Below are positions 1-7,958 of a stretch of DNA of 64,000 bases, one piece after another. The DNA comes from Comamonadaceae bacterium 2FH (GTDB lineage Bacteria > Pseudomonadota > Gammaproteobacteria > Burkholderiales > Burkholderiaceae_C), in contig SCMQ01000008.1 in assembly GCA_005503335.1 (NCBI GenBank), positions 92,692 to 156,691 of the forward strand, in the 5' to 3' direction. The position numbers and the translations under genes are program-made. The notes below the pieces were generated by a model that was not told where the DNA came from, did no database searches, and was given only the letters and a program-made list of their open reading frames with translations. Each line of letters begins with the position of its first letter. Within the stretch, counting starts at the first letter, position 1.

Positions 1-189
1 ATCCTCTACAACGAGGCCCACGCGCGCGTGGTGCGCGCCAAGCGCAAGGACCTCTACTCCTTCCCGGCGGGGCAGGTGGTGGGCATGATCAACGAGGAAA
101 CCTCGGTGCGCGATGTGATGTACCGCATGCAGCTCGAGTACCTCGAGACCATGGAGCGGCTGCGCAAGCTCGATCCCAGCGAATCCTGA
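1..189 (+). CDS. C-terminal end of a probable nitronate monooxygenase-type flavin oxidoreductase (partial)
   Basis: An open frame enters from the left edge and ends with TGA at 187-189, giving 62 residues. The stretch PAGQVVGMINEE followed by a charged helix resembles the end of the 2-nitropropane dioxygenase/nitronate monooxygenase barrel, where an AGQ-x-x-G-M/L-I segment precedes the last helix. Only the tail is visible, so cofactor and catalytic residues cannot be checked. It lies 15 bp upstream of an enoyl-CoA hydratase gene in the same direction and could share its operon. The family assignment rests on one short motif. Confidence 0.45.
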   Translation: MLYNEAHARVVRAKRKDLYSFPAGQVVGMINEETSVRDVMYRMQLEYLETMERLRKLDPSES

Positions 190-204
190 AGCAAAGGAAA
201 ACCT

Positions 205-969
205 ATGTCGGACGAAGTCCTGGTCGAACACATCGACGGCATGGTGGTCGTCACCATCAACCGGCCCGAACAGCGCAACGCGGTGAACCGCGCCGTCTCG
301 TATGGCGTCTGCGCGGCGCTCGACGAAATGGACCACCGGCCCGACCTGCGCATCGGCATCCTGACCGGCGCGGGCGGCAACTTCTGCGCCGGCATGGACC
401 TCAAGGCCTTCTTGCGCGGCGAGGTGACGCGGGTCAAGGGACGGGGCATCCTGGGCATCGCCATGACCCCGCCGCGCAAGCCCCTGATTGCCGCTGTCGA
501 GGGCTATGCCCTGGCCGGCGGATTCGAGTCGGTGCTGGCCTGCGACCTGGTGGTGGCGGCGCGCAACGCACAGTTCGGTCTGCCGGAGGTCAAGCGCGGG
601 CTCGCGGCGGCCGCGGGCGGGCTGATGCGCCTGCCGCGGCTGATTCCGCAGCGCATCGCCATGGAGGTGGCGCTCACCGGCGACATGATCCCGGCCGAGC
701 GCCTATACCAGTACGGCCTGATCAATGTCTTGGTCGAACCAGGGCAGGCGCTGGACGAAGCCAAGAAGCTGGCGCGCCGCATCATGGCCAATGCGCCGCT
801 GGCGGTGGCCGCGAGCAAGCAGGTGATCATCGAGCAGCGCGACTGGCCGATCGCCGAGATGTTCGCTCGGCAGGAGGCGATCACCGGGCATCTGCTGGGC
901 TCGGCCGACGCACGCGAGGGCGCGTCCGCCTTCGCCGAGCGCCGAGCGCCGGTGTGGAAGGGCGAATGA
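205..969 (+). CDS. Enoyl-CoA hydratase/isomerase (crotonase) family protein
   Basis: A 254-residue protein of the usual crotonase length. Oxyanion-hole segments are visible as FCAGMD (about residues 60-65) and ALAGGFE (about 102-108). Both glutamates of the hydratase active site are present: E108 in AGGFES and E128 in GLPEVKRG. It should hydrate an enoyl-CoA or shift its double bond during acyl-CoA breakdown in the cytoplasm. The ATG at 205 follows an AAAGGAAA ribosome binding site. The gene after it (cupin) is convergent. A crotonase beside a Baeyer-Villiger and CoA-ligase cluster fits beta-oxidation-like steps, but the substrate is unknown. Confidence 0.88.
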   Translation: MSDEVLVEHIDGMVVVTINRPEQRNAVNRAVSYGVCAALDEMDHRPDLRIGILTGAGGNFCAGMDLKAFLRGEVTRVKGRGILGIAMTPPRKPLIAAVEGYALAGGFESVLACDLVVAARNAQFGLPEVKRGLAAAAGGLMRLPRLIPQRIAMEVALTGDMIPAERLYQYGLINVLVEPGQALDEAKKLARRIMANAPLAVAASKQVIIEQRDWPIAEMFARQEAITGHLLGSADAREGASAFAERRAPVWKGE

Positions 970-1008
970 CGCGTTTGCCGCCGTGACGGGCCCGGCCCGG
1001 TTGCGCGT

Positions 1009-1737
1009 TCAGGCCGCCAGCGCCGCTTCGACGGGGAACTGCAGCACGATCAACTCGAGCCCGGTGTCGCCCGCCTCGATGTCGAGCGGCTCGCCCTGCG
1101 GGACGAACACGGTAGCCAAGCCGTGCAGCGTCTCTTCATCGACGCGCAAGGCCCCCTGGGTCACCACATAGAAGCGTCCGCCGCCGCGCTCCTGCCCGGC
1201 CGGTGCCGGCCGCCTCGCATGGGGCGGCAGCCAGAGCAGCCAGGCCGCCAGTCCGCCCGCGTCGGGTGCGATCAGCGTCTCCTCGGCTGGTGCGTCCAGC
1301 GTCTGCAGCGCCTGCGCCGTGACCTGCGCACGTGGCGCTCCATGCGCCTGCTGCTTCCTGATCCGAAGCTGCAGCCGCTCGCGCGAGTCGGGCAGGTACC
1401 AGGCGCCCACGTCGCTCATCACCCGCAAGGTCAGGTAGGCCAGCCCCTCGCCGCCTGACACGATGGGCCCATAGCCCGAGTGGGGCGACGCATAGTGCAC
1501 GGACAGGGGCCCAAGCGGGTTCCTGCCGATGCTGCCGCTGCCGCCGACGACCAACTGGAACTGGTGCTGCAAGTGGAAATGGGTGGGTAGCGTCCAGTGG
1601 GCCGACTGCTCGACGAGAAAGGCCTGGGGCCGCGGGCGCGCCTGGGCTTCCGAAACGATCAGGTCGGTCACAAAGCCGATGAACTGGGGCTTGTCGAGTG
1701 CGCGCCGCGCCGGCTGGGCGCGCTCCAGGGTCTGCAT
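1009..1737 (-). CDS. Cupin-like protein of unknown function
   Basis: A 242-residue protein when started at the ATG complement at 1735-1737. The open frame runs further upstream to 1911 but would then overlap the divergent esterase gene and its control region, so the shorter start is preferred. Two halves each look like a beta-barrel cupin: a histidine-containing segment THFHLQHQFQLVVGG near residue 55, and a second half with FYVVTQGALRVDEE and VFVPQGEPLDIEAGD near the C terminus. No DNA-binding helix-turn-helix is visible. It is divergent from the esterase and shares an operator-like palindrome with it. It could be a sensor, isomerase or small-molecule binding protein. I do not recognise the specific family. 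Confidence 0.6.
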   Translation of the reverse strand: MQTLERAQPARRALDKPQFIGFVTDLIVSEAQARPRPQAFLVEQSAHWTLPTHFHLQHQFQLVVGGSGSIGRNPLGPLSVHYASPHSGYGPIVSGGEGLAYLTLRVMSDVGAWYLPDSRERLQLRIRKQQAHGAPRAQVTAQALQTLDAPAEETLIAPDAGGLAAWLLWLPPHARRPAPAGQERGGGRFYVVTQGALRVDEETLHGLATVFVPQGEPLDIEAGDTGLELIVLQFPVEAALAA

Positions 1738-1785
1738 GCGGATCAAAATTCTGGCCCCATCCGGTGTGAATCTGGCTATACTGAA

Positions 1786-1816
1786 ATTTCGAGAAAACGA
1801 AATGATTTTCGAAAAT
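1786..1816. promoter_or_regulatory. Operator-like double palindrome between cupin and esterase genes
   Basis: ATTTCG (1786-1791) and CGAAAT (1798-1803) form an inverted repeat with a 6-bp spacer. Directly after it ATTTTCGAAAAT (1805-1816) is a perfect 12-bp palindrome. The same arrangement recurs at 5521-5550 with the same first ten bases and the same distance to the palindrome centre. A -10-like TATACT lies just upstream at 1777-1782, so a protein bound here could repress. The binding protein is not known; the two IclR-family regulators in the window are candidates. Confidence 0.55.
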
Positions 1817-1909
1817 GAAAGATAAGCCTTCCTGTGCGCAACGTCAAGCGCGGCGCGCCGGCAGCCTGTCTTCTCTTCCGCTTCCCCTTGCCTTGATGGA
1901 GACGCCGCC

Positions 1910-2887
1910 ATGCCGTTGTTGGATCCCGAAGTCGAGAAACTGCTCGAGCTGGCCCGCCAGGCGGGCCGCCCGCCCTACGAGGCGCTGACACCAGAGCAAG
2001 CGCGCGCGGCCTACGCGGCCAGTTGGGACCTGCTGCAGCCGCCGCCACAGGCCGTGGCCGCAGTGCGCGACGTCAGCGTGCCCGGCCAGGGGGGCGATCT
2101 GCGCCTGCGGATTTACCGCGGCCTGGGCACGCAGGACGACCAGCTCCTGCCTTGCATGGTCTTCCTGCACGGCGGCGGCTGGGTGATCGGCAACCTCGAG
2201 AGCCACGACCGGCTGTGTCGTCGCCTGGCCAACGTGGCCCGCATCTGCGTGGTCGCCGTGGACTACCGGCTGGCGCCCGAGCATCGCTTTCCCGCCGCGC
2301 TCGAAGATGCCGCGACGGCCCTGCAATGGGTGACTGAGCATCAAGCGGCACTGTCCATTGCGCCGGGCCGCATCGGCATCGGCGGGGACAGCGCCGGCGG
2401 CAACCTGGCGGCGGTGCTGGCCCTGATGGGCCGCGACGGCAGCGCGCCGCCCGCGATGTACCAGGCGTTGATCTACCCGGTGCTGGACCTGACGGCCGAC
2501 AGCGCCTCGTATCGGAAAGTGACTGCGGGCGTGCCGCTGACGGCGGCCACCATGCATTACTTCATCGACCACTACACGCCGCTGTCGAGTCAGCGTCTCG
2601 ACTGGCGGGTCTCGCCGCTGAGGGCGCAGAGCCTGGCCGGCACGCCGCCCGCTCTGGTGGTGACCGTCGCCAACGACCCGCTGTGCGATGAGGGGCGTGC
2701 CTATGCCCAGAGGCTGGAAGAAGAGGGCGTGCGCGTCACCTCGCTGCACATGAGCGACCAGCTGCACGGCATGTTGCTGCTGGGCAAGCTCGTGCGCGCC
2801 AGCAACATCGTGATCGACTTCGTCGCCACCGCCATGGGCGAGGCACTGCATCACGGCACGCCGGTTCGCAGCCATTCACAAAGTTGA
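1910..2887 (+). CDS. Alpha/beta hydrolase, hormone-sensitive-lipase (family IV) esterase
   Basis: A 325-residue cytoplasmic esterase with the HSL-family oxyanion motif HGGG (about 87-90) and the nucleophile elbow GDSAGG (Ser about 161). The triad is completed by the Asp in NDPLCDEG (about 256) and the His in QLHGM (about 286). It should hydrolyse short to medium acyl esters or lactones. Its place next to a Baeyer-Villiger monooxygenase (gene start 3020) suggests that it opens the lactone or ester made by that enzyme, which is an inference. It is read away from the cupin gene, across the operator-like element at 1786-1816. Family and catalytic residues are clear; the substrate is not. Confidence 0.9.
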   Translation: MPLLDPEVEKLLELARQAGRPPYEALTPEQARAAYAASWDLLQPPPQAVAAVRDVSVPGQGGDLRLRIYRGLGTQDDQLLPCMVFLHGGGWVIGNLESHDRLCRRLANVARICVVAVDYRLAPEHRFPAALEDAATALQWVTEHQAALSIAPGRIGIGGDSAGGNLAAVLALMGRDGSAPPAMYQALIYPVLDLTADSASYRKVTAGVPLTAATMHYFIDHYTPLSSQRLDWRVSPLRAQSLAGTPPALVVTVANDPLCDEGRAYAQRLEEEGVRVTSLHMSDQLHGMLLLGKLVRASNIVIDFVATAMGEALHHGTPVRSHSQS

Positions 2888-2896
2888 GCGGTTTCG

Positions 2897-2940
2897 ATCA
2901 AAACATGTGTCTTTTCGCGCCCTGTCCTCGTCGCTAGAGT
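2897..2940 (+). promoter_or_regulatory. Promoter with activator-like box upstream of BVMO 1
   Basis: ATCAAAACATGTGTCTTTT (2897-2915) differs at one position from the box at 15697-15715 upstream of the luciferase-like gene. In both places a -10-like hexamer, here TAGAGT (2935-2940), begins exactly 38 bp after the first base of the box. The box ends where a -35 would lie, which fits an activator site overlapping a weak -35 element. The start codon of the monooxygenase is at 3020. Confidence 0.55.
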
Positions 2941-3019
2941 TCGAGACTTTCTCGCACGACGAACGCCTCTTGTCTTGAATATTCCCGGCGCACGTCGGAC
3001 CACCCAGAAGGAGACATCG

Positions 3020-4699
3020 ATGAACCGCGCAGACCCCTCCAGTTCAACCTATACCACCTTCGATGCCGTGGTCGTCGGGGCCGGCTTTGCGGGGCTCTAC
3101 ATGCTTTATCGCCTGCGTCAGCTCGGCCTGAGGGTTCGGGCTTACGAGGCCGGCGACGGCGTGGGAGGAACCTGGTACTGGAACCGATACCCCGGCGCAC
3201 GCTGCGATGTGGAGAGCATGCAGTATTCCTATTCCTTTTCGGAGGATCTCCAGCGTGAGTGGCACTGGACCGAGCGTTACCCGCAACAAGAGGAGATCCT
3301 TCGCTACATCAACCATGTGGCCGACCGCTTCGACCTGCGTCGCGACATCCAGCTCGAAACCCGGGTCATCAAGGCGGTCCATGACGAGAAAAACAGCCAG
3401 TGGACCGTGTTGACCGATCGCGGCGACAAGGTCGTCACGCGCTTTCTCATTTCCGCGGCGGGCTGCCTCTCAGCCGGCAGGGTGCCCGACATTACCGGTC
3501 TCGACAGCTTCAAGGGAAAGTGGTTCCACACCGGCAACTGGCCGCACGAGAAGGTGGACTTCACCGGGCGGAGGGTCGGCGTGATCGGCACCGGATCTTC
3601 GGGCATTCAGGCCATTCCGGTCATCGCGCGCGAGGCCGCCCAGGTGGTGGTGTTCCAGCGCACGCCCAATTTCAGCATCCCGGCCTGGAATCGGCCCTTG
3701 ACCGAGGAAGAGCAACTGGCGTGGAAGGCCAAGTACCCGGAACACCGTGAAAAGGCGCGGCGCACGCGCTCCGGCATCCTCTACGAGTACAGCCAACGGG
3801 CCACCAACGACGTCAACGAAGAAGAGCGGCAACAGGAATACGAGCGCCGCTGGAAACGCGGCGGTGCGAACTTCACGCATGCCTTCAATGACATCTTCAT
3901 CAACCGGGAGTCGAACGACAAGGCGGCCGAGTTCGTGCGCAACAAAATCCGCTGCACGGTCAAGGACCCGAAGGTCGCTGAACTTCTGTCGCCCAACGAC
4001 CATGCCATCGGGACCAAGCGGATCTGCGTCGATACCGATTACTACGAAACCTTCAATCTGGAGCACGTCAGCCTGGTCGATCTGCGGGCGACGCCCATCC
4101 AGGAAATCGTGCCGGCCGGCATCCGTACGGATGCCGCCACCTACGAACTGGACGCCATCGTTTTCGCCACCGGTTACGACGCGGTCACCGGCTCGCTGGA
4201 CCGCATCGAGATTCGCGGCAGGGGCGGCAAGGCCCTGAAGGACAAGTGGTCCGAGGGGCCGCGCACCTACCTGGGCCTGATGACCGCGGGCTTCCCCAAC
4301 CTTTTCTTCATCACAGGCCCTGGAAGCCCCTCCGTCCTGACCAATGTGGTGGTTGCGATCGAGCAGCATGTGGACTGGATTTCGAGGTGCCTGCAGCACA
4401 TGCAGGCCGAAGACCTCGATGTCGCCGAACCGATGGCCGCTGCCGAAAACGAATGGGTGGCGCATGTCAACGAGGTGGCCGACAAGACACTCTTTCCCAG
4501 CACCAAGTCCTGGTACATGGGCGCCAACGTGCCGGGCAAGCCCCGTGTCTTCCTGCCCTACGTCGGTGGGTTCGGAAACTACACCAGCATTTGCGAGGAG
4601 GTCGTCGCCGAGGGTTACCGGGGGGTGCGGTTCGGATCGGCGAATGCCGCGAAGGACCGAGCCGCCGTTGACGAGGCATTCTCCATGCCCCATCGCTAA
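3020..4699 (+). CDS. Flavin-dependent Baeyer-Villiger monooxygenase (type I), copy 1
   Basis: A 559-residue FAD/NADPH enzyme that should convert a ketone to an ester or lactone with O2. The N-terminal FAD site is GAGFAG (about 20-25). The type I BVMO fingerprint F-x-G-x-x-x-H-T-x-x-W-P is present as FKGKWFHTGNWP (about 164-175), followed by the NADPH Rossmann motif GTGSSG. Length and order of motifs match cyclohexanone monooxygenase-like enzymes. The ATG at 3020 is chosen because AAGGAGACATCG precedes it; an in-frame TTG at 2975 lacks such support. An SDR gene follows after 27 bp. A close paralogue starts at 12407. Confidence 0.93.
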   Translation: MNRADPSSSTYTTFDAVVVGAGFAGLYMLYRLRQLGLRVRAYEAGDGVGGTWYWNRYPGARCDVESMQYSYSFSEDLQREWHWTERYPQQEEILRYINHVADRFDLRRDIQLETRVIKAVHDEKNSQWTVLTDRGDKVVTRFLISAAGCLSAGRVPDITGLDSFKGKWFHTGNWPHEKVDFTGRRVGVIGTGSSGIQAIPVIAREAAQVVVFQRTPNFSIPAWNRPLTEEEQLAWKAKYPEHREKARRTRSGILYEYSQRATNDVNEEERQQEYERRWKRGGANFTHAFNDIFINRESNDKAAEFVRNKIRCTVKDPKVAELLSPNDHAIGTKRICVDTDYYETFNLEHVSLVDLRATPIQEIVPAGIRTDAATYELDAIVFATGYDAVTGSLDRIEIRGRGGKALKDKWSEGPRTYLGLMTAGFPNLFFITGPGSPSVLTNVVVAIEQHVDWISRCLQHMQAEDLDVAEPMAAAENEWVAHVNEVADKTLFPSTKSWYMGANVPGKPRVFLPYVGGFGNYTSICEEVVAEGYRGVRFGSANAAKDRAAVDEAFSMPHR

Positions 4700-4726
4700 A
4701 GCGCCAGCCCGTTCGAGGACATCGCC

Positions 4727-5458
4727 ATGAACAGATTTACCGACAGGGTGTTCCTGATTTCCGGCGGCGCCCGCGGCCTGGGCGCGGCGCAGGCGCGTCG
4801 ACTCGTCGCCGAGGGCGGCAAGGTGCTGATCGGCGATGTGCTGGTCGAGGACGGCGAGAAACTGGCGGCCGAACTGGGCCAGGCCTGCCGCTTTCAGCAC
4901 CTGGACGTGACCAGCGAGGCGCAGTGGCGCGAGGCGGTGGCCGTGGCCGAGGGCATGGGGCCCTTGCACGGCCTGGTCAACAACGCCGGTGTCTATGCCC
5001 CGGTGCCGCTGCTGGACACCGACACCGCGCAGTTCGAGCGTCACACCCGGATCAACCAGCTCGGCACCTTCCTCGGCATGCGGGCCGTCGTGCCCGCCTT
5101 CGAGCGCACCGGCGGCGGCGCCATTGTCAACATCTCGTCCACGGTGGCCCTGCGCAGCGCGCCCAACGCCATTGCCTACACGGCCACCAAATGGGCGGTG
5201 CGCGGCATGACCAAGGCCGCGGCGCTGGAGCTGGCCGACAAGAACATCCGCGTGAACTCCGTGCACCCCGGCCCCATCGACACCGAGATGCTGAGCGTGC
5301 GAAGCCGCGAGGACAACCTGCGGCGGATCCAGCAGGTGCCCATGAAGCGCCTGGGCACGGCGGACGAGATCGCCGGCCTGGCGCTGTTTCTGCTGTCCGA
5401 CGAAAGCCGCTACATGACGGGCGCCGAAGTCGCTATGGATGGCGGCTGCGCGCTTTGA
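4727..5458 (+). CDS. Short-chain dehydrogenase/reductase (SDR), copy 1
   Basis: A 243-residue classical SDR. The cofactor loop is GGARGLGAAQ near residue 12, the NNAG motif follows, and the catalytic YTATK is near residue 150. The C terminus MTGAEVAMDGG is typical of the hydroxysteroid/cyclohexanol dehydrogenase group. It likely oxidises a secondary alcohol to the ketone used by the neighbouring monooxygenase, or the hydroxy acid after ring opening. It follows BVMO 1 closely and is probably co-transcribed with it. SDR sequences do not reveal the substrate. Confidence 0.88.
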   Translation: MNRFTDRVFLISGGARGLGAAQARRLVAEGGKVLIGDVLVEDGEKLAAELGQACRFQHLDVTSEAQWREAVAVAEGMGPLHGLVNNAGVYAPVPLLDTDTAQFERHTRINQLGTFLGMRAVVPAFERTGGGAIVNISSTVALRSAPNAIAYTATKWAVRGMTKAAALELADKNIRVNSVHPGPIDTEMLSVRSREDNLRRIQQVPMKRLGTADEIAGLALFLLSDESRYMTGAEVAMDGGCAL

Positions 5459-5520
5459 CGCGGCACGGACCGGTCGCATCGGTAGAAACCCAGGTCTGAT
5501 CGACTTCGCCTCATGCTAGT

Positions 5521-5550
5521 ATTTCGAGAATAGAAAGTTAATTTCGAAAT
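5521..5550. promoter_or_regulatory. Operator-like palindrome upstream of the ABC importer operon
   Basis: The block starts with ATTTCGAGAA (5521-5530) and ends with the perfect palindrome ATTTCGAAAT (5541-5550). The element at 1786-1816 starts with the same ten bases and has its palindrome centre at the same distance (24.5 bp from the first base). A -10-like TAGTAT (5517-5522) overlaps its left end. The binding-protein gene of the importer begins at 5648. A common regulator for both sites is inferred. Confidence 0.55.
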
Positions 5551-5647
5551 GTCGAACAAAGGTCGCAACACCCGATGCGGCCCGGAGCAGGAAGAGCCCT
5601 TAGGAAAGACCCGCCGCCGAGTCCGGCGTGCATCACCAGGAGACGAC

Positions 5648-6919
5648 ATGAAAGCATCGATATCCCCCACGGCAGCTCGCGCCCCCCAGCAGGGCGCGCC
5701 GCGCCGCCGCCTGTGCGCCAGTCTCGCCCAGCTCACGGCCGGCGCCATGCTCGGCGGCTTCGCGCTGGCCGCCAGCGCGTTCGAGAGCCCCGCCGACGGT
5801 GTCTACAAGGACCGCATCGACTGGGGCCTGATGATGGACATGAGCGGCACCGCCTCTGCCTCGCAGATCCCCTGGGTCAACGGCGTCAAGGCCTACATCA
5901 ACAAGGTCAACGAAGCCGGCGGCATCAATGGCCGCAAGATCAACCTGCTGGTCGAGGACGATCGCTATGACGCGTCGATCTCGCGCACGAACTACGAGAA
6001 GCTGAACAACCAGACGCCCGCCCTGGGCGTGTCGGGCCTGGGCAACTCCAGCGCGCAGGCGGCGCTGATGACCGGCATCCGCCGCGGCAAGCTGCCGATC
6101 GTGGGCGCCTATGCCATCACCAAGGCCGGCCTCGAGCCCGCCACGCCCACCTACTACGCCGGCTTCTGCGGCAACAAGGAGATGGCGCAGGTCGGCGTGA
6201 ACGCCTTCACCGACAAGATGAACCTGAAGGCGCCCAAGGTCGTCACCGCGCACATGGACGTGGCCGGCGGCAAGGACTTTGCCGACTACGTCGCGGCCGA
6301 GGTGGCCAAGCGGGGCGGCACGCACAAGGCGCTGCCGATCAAGGTCGGCGCCGCCGACGTGACGGCGCAGGTGCTGGAGATCAACGCCATGAAGCCCGAC
6401 TTCATCGCGGTGTACGGCGTGCCCAGCCCCACCATCCTGCTGATGAAGACCATGCACCAGTATGCGCTGAAGATCCCGACCTTCTCGATCACGCACCTGG
6501 GCACGCCGGAGATCTACGGCTCCATCGGCGCCGAGGCCGGCGCGAGCTACAGCTTCGTCAGCTGCTTCTCGCCCGCCGACGTGGCCGACTCGGCCGGTGT
6601 GCGCGAAATGTCCGCCGCTGCCGACAAGGGCGGCTTCGGCGCGATGAAGAACAACGTCAACTTCGTGGGCGGCTGGGTCGTCGGCCAGCTCATTGTCGAG
6701 GTGGTGAGCAAGGCCGGCAAGGAGCCGACGCGCGACAAGCTGATGGACGTGCTGTCCAAGACCGTCGAAATCGACACCAAGGGCGTCACGGGTCCGATCC
6801 GCTACACGCCCGAGGACCATCGCGGCCCCGTCGTGATGCGCCCCTACAACTACGACTACAAGACCGGCAAGTTCGTGGCCCAGGGCAACTTCGCCGACTA
6901 CGCCAAGTACGTCAAGTGA
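5648..6919 (+). CDS. ABC transporter substrate-binding protein, branched-chain amino acid (Liv) type
   Basis: A 423-residue periplasmic binding protein of the Leu/Ile/Val peripheral-binding family. The N terminus has basic residues (PRRR), a hydrophobic stretch and an AASA cleavage site around residue 43, i.e. a signal peptide. The mature part opens with DRIDWGLMMDMSGT and the NKVNEAGGINGRKI segment typical of this family. The ATG at 5648 follows AGGAGACGAC and gives the signal peptide a normal length; the frame is open further upstream without support. It heads an operon with two permeases and two ATPases. Such systems also carry aromatic acids and other hydrophobic substrates, so uptake of the cluster's growth substrate is plausible. 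Confidence 0.9.
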   Translation: MKASISPTAARAPQQGAPRRRLCASLAQLTAGAMLGGFALAASAFESPADGVYKDRIDWGLMMDMSGTASASQIPWVNGVKAYINKVNEAGGINGRKINLLVEDDRYDASISRTNYEKLNNQTPALGVSGLGNSSAQAALMTGIRRGKLPIVGAYAITKAGLEPATPTYYAGFCGNKEMAQVGVNAFTDKMNLKAPKVVTAHMDVAGGKDFADYVAAEVAKRGGTHKALPIKVGAADVTAQVLEINAMKPDFIAVYGVPSPTILLMKTMHQYALKIPTFSITHLGTPEIYGSIGAEAGASYSFVSCFSPADVADSAGVREMSAAADKGGFGAMKNNVNFVGGWVVGQLIVEVVSKAGKEPTRDKLMDVLSKTVEIDTKGVTGPIRYTPEDHRGPVVMRPYNYDYKTGKFVAQGNFADYAKYVK

Positions 6920-7068
6920 CCGCGGCGGCGCATCTCCTGCGTCTAACCGCCGAGATCCCGCCGCTGAGACCCGTTCCCGGGCAGGCCCGTCGCCTGTCCG
7001 CGCCGGTCTCCAGGTCACCCTTTCTTCTCGAAGCCGGCAGCGACCGGGGCGAATCCCAGAGGTTCCAC

Positions 7069-7935
7069 ATGCTCGCACAAGTCTTATTCAGTGGCCTGGC
7101 CCTCGGCAGCATCTATGGCCTGGTGGCCCTGGGCTTTGCCCTGGTGTTCAAGGCCACCGAGGTCTTCAACTTCGCCCAGGGCATGTTCGTGGTCTGCGGC
7201 GCCTACCTCGCCGTCACCGCCATTTCCATTCTGCACCTGCCTTTCGGCCTGACCGTGCTGTTCATCATCGGCGGCGCCGCCCTGCTCGGCGTGGTCGTGC
7301 ACGCGCTGCTGATCCAGCCGCTGTCGGGCCGGCCCATGCTGTCCGTGATCATGGTCACTCTGGCGCTGTCGATCATCCTGCGCGCGCTGATCGAAATGAT
7401 CTTCGGCGCGCAAGGCCGAACGCTCGAGACACCCCTGCCCAGCGGCGGATTTCTCTTTGCCGGCATCCGGGTCTCGCAACTGCACCTGACGGCCGCCATC
7501 ACCAGCTGGCTGTGCATGGCCGGCTTCGGGGCCTTCTTCCGCTACACCTCGATCGGCCTGCTGATGCGCGCCACGGCCAACAGCCACGAGGCGGCCATGG
7601 TCTCGGGCGTCAACGTCAACCGCGTCAACCGCATGGCCTGGGCGATCGGCACGGCGCTTGCGGCCGTCGGCGGCCTGTTCCTCGGCCAGTTGCAGATCGC
7701 CTCGGTCGAACTCGAATCCATCGGCCTGCTCGCGGTGCCGGCGGTGGTGCTGGGCGGCCTGCAAAGCATCCCGGGCGCCATCATCGGCGGCCTGCTGGTG
7801 GGCGTGATCGAGCAACTGGCGGCCGCCTACATCTCGCCCAAGGCGGCCGACATTCTCATCTTCGCGCCCCTGCTGCTGGTGCTGATGGTGCGGCCCTGGG
7901 GCCTGTTCGGCCAGCGCGAACTGGGGCGCGTGTGA
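7069..7935 (+). CDS. ABC transporter permease, LivH type
   Basis: A 288-residue inner-membrane permease with many hydrophobic segments and the LivH-type start QVLFSGLALGSIYGLVALGFALVF (shown here only as a family feature near the N terminus). The ATG at 7069 gives the normal LivH length; the frame is open back to 6916, directly behind the binding-protein stop, but those extra 51 residues are not hydrophobic. It forms the membrane pore with the LivM protein encoded 23 bp downstream. No substrate can be read from the sequence. Confidence 0.9.
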   Translation: MLAQVLFSGLALGSIYGLVALGFALVFKATEVFNFAQGMFVVCGAYLAVTAISILHLPFGLTVLFIIGGAALLGVVVHALLIQPLSGRPMLSVIMVTLALSIILRALIEMIFGAQGRTLETPLPSGGFLFAGIRVSQLHLTAAITSWLCMAGFGAFFRYTSIGLLMRATANSHEAAMVSGVNVNRVNRMAWAIGTALAAVGGLFLGQLQIASVELESIGLLAVPAVVLGGLQSIPGAIIGGLLVGVIEQLAAAYISPKAADILIFAPLLLVLMVRPWGLFGQRELGRV

Positions 7936-7958
7936 GCGCCGCTCCCCGAAAGCCGTCT

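Noticed and set aside
2975..3019. TTG start upstream for BVMO 1
   Set aside because: It adds 15 residues without a ribosome binding site, whereas AAGGAGA precedes the ATG at 3020.
3470..5479. Long minus-strand open frame opposite BVMO 1 and SDR 1
   Set aside because: Antisense shadow of two clearly recognised plus-strand genes; its composition (His, Gly, Val, Ala-rich) is typical of such shadows.
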